Shown here: piece by piece, positions 59,239 through 64,000 of the stretch
Numbering within the stretch: position 1 is the stretch's first letter
Layout: every line of letters begins with the position of its first letter
NCBI RefSeq assembly: GCF_900046475.1
Contig: NZ_FCOU01000003.1
Span: 159,713 to 223,712, forward strand
Length of the DNA: 64,000 bases
Direction of reading: 5' to 3'
DNA from: Collinsella ihumii
GTDB lineage: Bacteria > Actinomycetota > Coriobacteriia > Coriobacteriales > Coriobacteriaceae
Program-made: the position numbers and the translations under genes
Notes under the pieces: model-generated
Told to the model about the DNA's origin: nothing
The model's database searches: none
Seen by the model: only the letters and a program-made list of their open reading frames with translations

Positions 59239-59322
59239 GCGCGCGGTCTAAATTCACGTCCACGACACATGAGCCGTGCGCAGCCCGTGTACGACCGGTG
59301 CGTGGCCCGGTCGACGGGCTCC

Positions 59323-60468
59323 CTATCCCCGCAGCGAGGCGACAAAGCGCTCGAGCCTGCGCAGGCCCTCGTCGAGCGCGTCGTCCGCCACGCAGTAGGA
59401 AAGGCGCACGAAGCCCGCGCACCCGAAGCACTCGCCCGGCACGAGCCCCACGCCCGCCTCGACGATAGCGCGCTCGCAGAACTCCTCGGAGCCGAGCCCG
59501 GTCTGCGTCACGGGGATGAACGCGTAGAAGGCGCCGGCGGGCTTGACGGCCGGCGGCATGCCCATCTTGTCGAGCGCCTCCAGCACGCGGGTGCGGCGCG
59601 CGCGGTAGATATCGAGCATGGGGGTCGGGTCGACCTCGAGCGCACGCGCCGCCGCCGGCATGACGAAGGCGGGCACCGAGGACACCATATATTGGTGCGC
59701 CTTGGCGATCTCGGCGGCAATCGGAGCGGCCGCGCTCACCCAACCCAGGCGCCAGCCGGTCATCGCCCACGGCTTGGAGAAGCTGTCCACCACGACGGTG
59801 CGGTCCGCGAGCTCGGGGTGGCGCACGGCGAAGCGCTCGTAGGGCCCCTCGTACACCAGGCGGTTGTACACGTCGTCGCAGATCACGAAGATGCCGGCCT
59901 CCTCCGCCACGGCGGCGACCGCGTCGAGCGAGGCGGCATCGAGCAGGCAGCCGGTCGGGTTGTTGGGCGTGCAGATGATGATCGCCTTGGTCGCCGGCGT
60001 GACGAGCGCGCGCAGCTCGCCCTCGTCGATCTGGAACCCGGCCTCGACCGTGCTCATGAGCACCGGCGTGCCGCGGTTGATGTGCACCGCCGCCTCGTAG
60101 AGCGTGAAGGCCGGCACCGGAATGATGACCTCGTCGCCGGGGTCGAGCAGGGCGGCGAGCGTGGCCGAGATGGCCTCGGTGGCGCCGGCCGTCACGGTGA
60201 CGGCCTCGGGGTCCGCGGGGATTCCCTGGCGCGCCATGTACGCGGCGATGGCGCGGCGCAGCTCCGGCGTGCCGCAGTTCGGCGGATAGTGCGTCTCCCC
60301 GCGCGCGAGGGCCGCCGCGACCTCCGCCGAGATCGCGGGCGGCGTATCGAAATCCGGCTCGCCGAGCGCCAGGGGGATGCAATCGGGCTGCTGGGCGGCA
60401 AGGGTGTTGATGCGGCGGATGCCGGACGGTTTGATCCGGGCGAACGCCGAGCTTGTTGACTTCATCAT
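59323..60468 (-). CDS. Class I/II pyridoxal-phosphate aminotransferase
   Basis: A 381-residue fold-type I aminotransferase (AspC/PatA-like). NNPTG is at 169-173, the PLP lysine is K232 in DSFSKPWAMTGWRLGW, and a C-terminal arginine in GFVRLSYC binds the substrate carboxylate. It would transfer amino groups between aspartate, aromatic or similar amino acids and 2-oxoglutarate; the exact pair is not predictable. It is monocistronic and lies upstream of rplJ on the same strand. AAGG precedes the ATGATG start. Confidence 0.9.
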   Translation of the reverse strand: MMKSTSSAFARIKPSGIRRINTLAAQQPDCIPLALGEPDFDTPPAISAEVAAALARGETHYPPNCGTPELRRAIAAYMARQGIPADPEAVTVTAGATEAISATLAALLDPGDEVIIPVPAFTLYEAAVHINRGTPVLMSTVEAGFQIDEGELRALVTPATKAIIICTPNNPTGCLLDAASLDAVAAVAEEAGIFVICDDVYNRLVYEGPYERFAVRHPELADRTVVVDSFSKPWAMTGWRLGWVSAAAPIAAEIAKAHQYMVSSVPAFVMPAAARALEVDPTPMLDIYRARRTRVLEALDKMGMPPAVKPAGAFYAFIPVTQTGLGSEEFCERAIVEAGVGLVPGECFGCAGFVRLSYCVADDALDEGLRRLERFVASLRG

Positions 60469-60644
60469 GGTGAGACCTTCCGTTATACGTGCTGTTCAGC
60501 ATAGCACCCGATGGCCCACAGCCTCCCGCACGCGTGTTCTAAACATGGCTGCAATCTTTATCCTTAGCCCCCGCTAGACCTCGTGGATACGGGCCCCTCC
60601 GCGTTCATGAGATGGCGTGGAGCGGCGGGACGCTTCCGGTTCCG

Positions 60645-60679
60645 ATGGGTTGAAACGAACCCGTCCCCAACCAACCCAT
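60645..60679 (-). repeat. 35-base GGGGACGGGTTCG repeat, copy 2
   Basis: This is the exact reverse complement of 11691-11725. It lies between the divergent aminotransferase gene and the gene at 60741. Confidence 0.85.
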
Positions 60680-60740
60680 AGAGGCCTGCTGCGGCCGATG
60701 CGCTACCATAGGTGCAGCATGCCGTGAAAGGAGGGGTGCG

Positions 60741-61499
60741 ATGCGAGGGGCAAAACGCGATTCTTGTCGCGGCGAGCACGATGCAGCGAGCTTTGCGAAC
60801 CCGCATGCGCAGCAAGTTCTGCGGCGGGCACGGCCCGTCGAGCTGCATGCCCCTGGCCGTATCGCGCTCATCGACACGAATCCGAATACCGCCGATCCGG
60901 CAGCTCAAGCTGTGTTCGACGATTTTTCCGACGCGCTGACCGCCTACGCACGGTCCTCGAGCAGCTCGGTGCCCGACATGGTCCGTTTCGCCTGCAACAA
61001 ACAGGTCGAGGTTGCTCGCGACGATTCCGATGAACCGAAAGGTTTCGATGCGGCAGTCATCGCCGTATCCCTACCAGCCGATGCGTCGTCCGCCCATCAC
61101 GTCGACATGCTTGAGCGCGCGTGGCGTGCGTGCACCTTGGAACAGCATGCGCGCGTGTACGCTATCGCCATGACCGACGCCTACGCGCCCGACGCGGCGC
61201 GCGACGCGCTGCTCGACCTTGAGACATATTGCGACAGGGGGTACGCGATCTGGTGCGGAGGCATCGCGCTCGGCGCGGGGAACCTGATCGTCCGCACGCG
61301 TACGAGTCCTCGCATGGGAACGCTGCGCCGCACGCGCTCGCAGGCGATCGACAGGCTTATCGCCGCAGTCCGCCTTGGCACCAACGTCGACCAGGCGCTT
61401 GAGCTCGCCGGCGGCTCGGGCGACCCATCCACCCCCGACATCCTCACCGTGTCCTGCCCCCTCCCCCGCTTCCTCTACCGCCACATAGCGAAGGCATGA
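60741..61499 (+). CDS. Unrecognised protein, possibly flavodoxin-fold
   Basis: A 252-residue protein with GGAGGGG 6 bases before its ATG and normal high-GC codon use, so it is probably real. The first 40 residues are basic and low-complexity. The rest alternates strand- and helix-like segments (FDAAVIAVSLP; RVYAIAMTD; IWCGGIALGAGNLI; SQAIDRLIAAVRLGTNVDQA) in an order reminiscent of flavodoxin-like oxidoreductases. I see no signature that fixes a family. It stands alone next to insertion-sequence remnants. Confidence 0.6.
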   Translation: MRGAKRDSCRGEHDAASFANPHAQQVLRRARPVELHAPGRIALIDTNPNTADPAAQAVFDDFSDALTAYARSSSSSVPDMVRFACNKQVEVARDDSDEPKGFDAAVIAVSLPADASSAHHVDMLERAWRACTLEQHARVYAIAMTDAYAPDAARDALLDLETYCDRGYAIWCGGIALGAGNLIVRTRTSPRMGTLRRTRSQAIDRLIAAVRLGTNVDQALELAGGSGDPSTPDILTVSCPLPRFLYRHIAKA

Positions 61500-61502
61500 C
61501 CG

Positions 61503-61938
61503 CAAGGGGCTGTATCGAAAGCGATTTTGGTGCAGCCCCTCTTCCATGCCCGGAATCCCGCGGCGGCCGCGCCCGCCGCGGAAATGAAAAAGGGCGGGGG
61601 CCGGCCCTACGCCGGCGCCCCCGCCCCCGCCTTCCTCGATTCCGCGAGGAAGGGCTTGCGTATGTTGTGGCCCGTGGCGACCAGCCTCCACTCGAGCTCC
61701 ACCTTCTCGAGCCCCCTCAGCGTGAACCTCGTGAAGCCGAGGTTGCGCTTGATGTTGCCGAACGCGGTCTCCACGTCGACGGAGCGCCTCTTCCTCAGGG
61801 CGGACCCGGCCTCGCTTCGCAGCATCTCGCTGGCGCGCCCCCTGAACGCGTTCAGGGTCGGGTTCACCCGTATCCGCCTGGGCCGGTCGGCGTCCTCCGA
61901 CCTCGAGCACCTCGCCCTGATCTGTTTCAATATATCGG
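61503..61938 (-). mobile_element. IS1182-type transposase remnant (C-terminal part and end)
   Basis: Minus-strand codons from about 61936 to 61607 encode the end of an IS1182/DDE_Tnp_1_6 transposase (RKRRSVDVETAFGNIKRNLG, LRGLEKVELEWRLVATGHN). Beyond the stop, 61503-61545 holds a GGGGCTG...CAGCCCC hairpin that may be the element's terminal repeat. The upstream part is missing because an IS3-family element has inserted at 61939. It is not expected to be functional. Confidence 0.82.
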
Positions 61939-61956
61939 ACAGGCAGCCGGTCGGTT

Positions 61957-62541
61957 CTAGGCTGCCAACGGCACCTCCCCTCGGGGACCCTCGTCCCCCG
62001 CGAGGGCCGTCTCCATGCGGGACATGAAGGCCTCCATGCGCTCGGCCGGTATCTGGTACCCGATCGTGGAGTGGGGGCGCTGGCGGTTGTAGTAGGCCTC
62101 GATGAACTCCACGACCGCGTGCCGGGCCTCCGCCCTGGTCGCCCAGCCCCGGAGCGAGCACATCTCGTTCTTGAGGGTGGCGAAGAAGGACTCCGCCACG
62201 GCGTTGTCGTGGCAGCTGCCCGTGCGGCCCACCGAGAGCCTCACGTCGTGCGCGGCCGCCCATTCCGCGAGTGCCCGGCTCGTGTACTGCGAGCCGCGGT
62301 CGGAGTGGAATATGGCGCCCCCGGCCACGTAGCCGCGCGACCACGCCATCTCGAGCGCCGAGACGGCGAGCCCGGCCGTCATCCGCTCGGACATCGACCA
62401 GCCCACCACCATGCGGGCGGAGAGGTCGATGGCGACGGCCAGGTGGAGCCACCCCTGGCCGGTCCGGAGGTAGGTGATGTCGCCGGCGAGCACGGTCGTC
62501 GGCACGGGCGGGCGGAAGCGGCGGCGCACCCGGGCGGGCCC
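61957..62541 (-). CDS. IS3-family transposase OrfB (C-terminal part)
   Basis: Encodes the rve integrase core. The catalytic D-D-E is complete: aspartate in LAGDITYLRTGQGW, aspartate in IFHSDRGSQYTS and glutamate in CHDNAVAESFFATLKNE, followed by YYNRQRPHSTIGY. About 195 residues remain; the start of OrfB lies beyond the artefact and about 70-80 residues are missing. An ATG at 62529 exists but is unlikely to be the natural start. Confidence 0.85.
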   Translation of the reverse strand, partial: GPARVRRRFRPPVPTTVLAGDITYLRTGQGWLHLAVAIDLSARMVVGWSMSERMTAGLAVSALEMAWSRGYVAGGAIFHSDRGSQYTSRALAEWAAAHDVRLSVGRTGSCHDNAVAESFFATLKNEMCSLRGWATRAEARHAVVEFIEAYYNRQRPHSTIGYQIPAERMEAFMSRMETALAGDEGPRGEVPLAA

Positions 62542-62644
62542 ACGTGTGTAGAGGAGACAGCACTGACGCCCACGGACTGCGTGGCGACCGGCGCATGGGC
62601 ATTGATCTTGCTCTTATACACATCTAGATGTGTATAAGAGACAG
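62542..62644. other. Tn5/Nextera mosaic-end artefact inside the IS3 element
   Basis: 62626-62644 is a perfect 19-base Tn5 mosaic end. 62607-62625 is a facing copy intact at its inner end. 62542-62560 is a third degraded copy (15 of 19). The 46 bases between (62561-62606) are of unknown origin. The segment joins two parts of OrfB falsely and removes genuine sequence. Confidence 0.93.
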
Positions 62645-63011
62645 CGCCCAGCATCCTCGCCATCATGCCTATCGGGAAGTTCGCCCTCTCCGCCTCCATC
62701 AGAAGGTAGCGCTCGGCTACCCCTGGGTCCTGGCGAAGAAGGCCGCGGCTTTTTTTCAGGAACTCGTTCTCCATCTCCAGCTCGCGGATGCGCTTCCTGG
62801 CGGACCGCAGCTCGGCGGCCTGGTCGCCGGACGGCCCGGGAGCCGTCTCGCCCAGCTCGCGGCGCCTCTTGAGCACCCAGTCGTTCACGGTTTTAGAGTT
62901 GAGCCCGAGCTCGCGGCAGTACTCGGTGATCGGCCTGCCCGACGCTATGACGAAGTCCGCGGTCTCCCTGCGGAACTCGGGCGTGTACTTGTTTGCCGGG
63001 TTCTGTCCCAT
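62645..63011 (-). CDS. IS3-family transposase OrfA, running into the start of OrfB
   Basis: Starts MGQNPANKYTPEFRRE, with an HTH (PITEYCRELGLNSKTVNDWV) and a leucine-zipper-like coiled coil (ELRSARKRIRELEMENEFLKK), both typical of IS3 OrfA. A run of seven A residues (minus strand, about 62750-62756) marks the OrfA/OrfB shift site. In the frame as assembled, translation continues into OrfB-like residues (EAERANFPIGMMARMLG) until the adapter. With one base fewer it would end AAAFFARTQG and stop, the usual OrfA end. Homopolymer length or frameshifting decides which. Confidence 0.82.
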
Positions 63012-63088
63012 GGTCCTGCACCTTCTTTCGGAAGTTTATAGATCGGGATGGCCGGGGTCGGGCCCCCGGGACTCCCTGTCCGATAAAA

Positions 63089-63579
63089 GAGTACAGCTCA
63101 AACGGCAGGTACGAGACGCGCCGGCACGCGCTCGAGACGGAGCCCCAGCCCTTCTGGGGATACTGGGAGGCCAAGGCGGCGTAACCGCATATCCACGGTG
63201 ATCTAACAGAGGCACTATCAAAACTATAAGGCCGTACGCAAATAGGACAGGCCAATCAGGATTCCGAAGCCGAGACCGATGAACGCCGGTTTTTGTAGAG
63301 CAAGGTCCAGGTACCACATACCACACGCGCCCCTGTATGTTCGACGATTTCCGTTATAGGGAGACAGTGATTTTTCATGGCGCACGTATTGTCGATGTCC
63401 TAGCAGGAATCTAGAAATAAGTGACGAACCTTTTACCGATTCGAATGCCCATTAACCGATGAATAGGAATTCATAAAATACCGACTGAGAAAAGGATTGC
63501 TATCATATTTTTAAATATTGGTCAACTTCTAACGAAAGGAGAATATGCATAGCAGCCAAACCTCTGGCAAAGGAGGGAC
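63089..63579. other. Transition to AT-rich sequence
   Basis: From about 63330 the composition changes sharply to AT-rich. No gene is convincing between the IS3 end and 63545. A 12-codon upstream frame (63545-63583) overlaps the next gene's start. Confidence 0.5.
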
Positions 63580-63583
63580 ATGA
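63545..63583 (+). CDS. Possible 12-residue leader peptide
   Basis: AAAGGAG stands just before ATG 63545. The frame encodes MHSSQTSGKGGT and stops at TGA 63581-63583, which overlaps the tandem start codons of the next gene. The reading frame contains that gene's AGGAGG. This suggests translational coupling, but so short a frame can be chance. Confidence 0.35.
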   Translation: MHSSQTSGKGGT

Positions 63584-64000
63584 TGAAGCGCATACGGATT
63601 ACAGCATTATTCACACTAATAGTCTCATCTTTGCTATTTAATCCACACGCCGCATTCGCCGAAAATAGAGACGAACAAACATATTTCTCTACAAGCGATT
63701 ATATCGATGCCGTAACCAACGAATATAAGCGTTTTGGTATCGAATTCGAGGTTGTCGGCGATCAGGAATCTGAGGCAAAGCTGACAGTTGGCGACCTCAA
63801 TCGAGAGATTGAGCAGATTAGAGAGGCTTCTCGTCAGGCAGCGCTAGCAACAGTCGATATTGTTGATTTGGATCAAAATCAGAATCAACAAGTATTTCGC
63901 GCTATGCCATATAGTAAAGAGTATACAAAATCCATACGTGCCACGTCAGTCCCCGCTCTTGCTTATGCTGACATCACCTACGTTGTTCAGGCAACTGTCA
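63583..64000 (+). CDS. Secreted protein of unknown function (5' part, runs off the window)
   Basis: The first 139 residues of an exported protein. The signal peptide is MKRIRITALFTLIVSSLLFN then PHAAFA, with cleavage likely before ENRDEQ. The mature part is acidic and polar (SDYIDAVTNEYKRFGIEFEV; LNREIEQIREASRQAALAT; DLDQNQNQQVF) and matches no family I recognise. AGGAGG lies 6 bases upstream of ATG 63583; ATG 63580 is also in frame. Codon use is AT-rich, unlike the rest of the window, suggesting recent transfer next to the insertion sequences. Confidence 0.75.
   Translation, partial: MKRIRITALFTLIVSSLLFNPHAAFAENRDEQTYFSTSDYIDAVTNEYKRFGIEFEVVGDQESEAKLTVGDLNREIEQIREASRQAALATVDIVDLDQNQNQQVFRAMPYSKEYTKSIRATSVPALAYADITYVVQATV

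Larger units (their letters stand above)
61939..63088 (-). mobile_element. IS3-family insertion sequence (internally damaged by the assembly)
   Basis: The ends carry inverted repeats: left TATCGGACAGGCAGCC near 61939 and right, on the minus strand, TATCGGACAGGGAGTCC near 63084. Inside are OrfA and OrfB. A Tn5 adapter artefact at 62542-62644 replaces roughly 200 bases of OrfB, so the natural element is probably about 1.2-1.3 kb. It interrupts an IS1182-type transposase on its left. Confidence 0.8.

Noticed and set aside
62993-63184. Plus-strand frame ending SSNGRYETRRHALE, reminiscent of IS1182 transposases
   Set aside because: Orientation is opposite to the IS1182 remnant and the neighbouring cysteine motif of that family is absent; the likeness is probably chance.

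Overview
The window reads as a chromosomal contig from a high-GC, anaerobic, gut-type Actinobacterium, most likely class Coriobacteriia (Collinsella/Olsenella-like). This is inferred from GC-rich codon use throughout, the ribosomal and RNA polymerase protein sequences, and the mix of anaerobic purine, fucose and amino-sugar-acid genes. No 16S rRNA or tRNA gene was found to confirm it. Both ends carry library artefacts. Two fused Tn5/Nextera mosaic-end sequences (300-337 and 62607-62644, with a degraded third copy at 62542-62560) join unrelated fragments, so positions 1-337 and 62542-62644 should not be interpreted as natural sequence.

Layout. (1) 338-11158, minus strand: an anaerobic purine-catabolism locus. 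It holds a YgfK-type oxidoreductase cut at its C-terminus by the artefact, an SsnA aminohydrolase, an NCS2 purine permease, a BMP/PnrA-type lipoprotein and a three-subunit molybdenum hydroxylase (XdhABC type). Two YheO-like PAS/HTH regulators and a RidA follow (12071-14112). (2) 14494-19625, plus strand: a U32 peptidase-family RNA-hydroxylation protein, an RluA pseudouridine synthase and a cytoplasmic GH30 glycosidase. (3) 19746-30004, minus strand: str and S10 ribosomal operons (rpsL-rpsG-fusA-rpsJ; a histidine-phosphatase gene; rplC-D-W-B, rpsS, rplV, rpsC, rplP, rpmC, rpsQ, rplN, rplX). The run stops after rplX. (4) 30238-39317: a NifX-like gene, a small double-glycine-leader peptide, rpoC and rpoB. 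(5) 39656-44244: an AlbA_2 protein with a possible SOS box, an aquaporin, galU, and an SLH-domain surface protein. (6) 44897-51408: a complete EF_0829-EF_0839-type cluster (amidohydrolase, PRD protein, SFCGS protein, DUF4312, DUF4311, DUF4310, DgaE-like PLP enzyme, KDGP aldolase) with a divergent GntR regulator. This is the best candidate for an undescribed transport-plus-catabolism system. (7) 51493-57814: an esterase and a Campylobacter-type oxidative L-fucose cluster (aldolase, lactonase, dehydrogenase, UxaA-type dehydratase) with a divergent IclR regulator. (8) 57974-60468: rplL, rplJ with an L10 leader, and an aminotransferase. (9) 60741-64000: an unrecognised protein, an IS3-family element inserted in an IS1182-type remnant, and the start of an AT-rich secreted-protein gene.

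How the genes fit together. The purine enzymes plausibly import purines or nucleosides and hydroxylate and deaminate them. The EF_08xx cluster would take up an N-substituted amino-sugar acid, remove the substituent, eliminate ammonia and split KDGP into pyruvate and glyceraldehyde-3-phosphate. The fucose cluster oxidises L-fucose and cleaves it to pyruvate and lactaldehyde. All three accessory modules have a palindromic operator candidate in their control region (5924-5954, 50521-50541, 56965-56980). The two sugar modules share it with a divergent regulator gene, and all three end in central metabolites. The housekeeping blocks between them carry structured leaders, clear terminators and several non-ATG starts. 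Extragenic palindromes carrying a GGGGACG core are scattered through the spacers.
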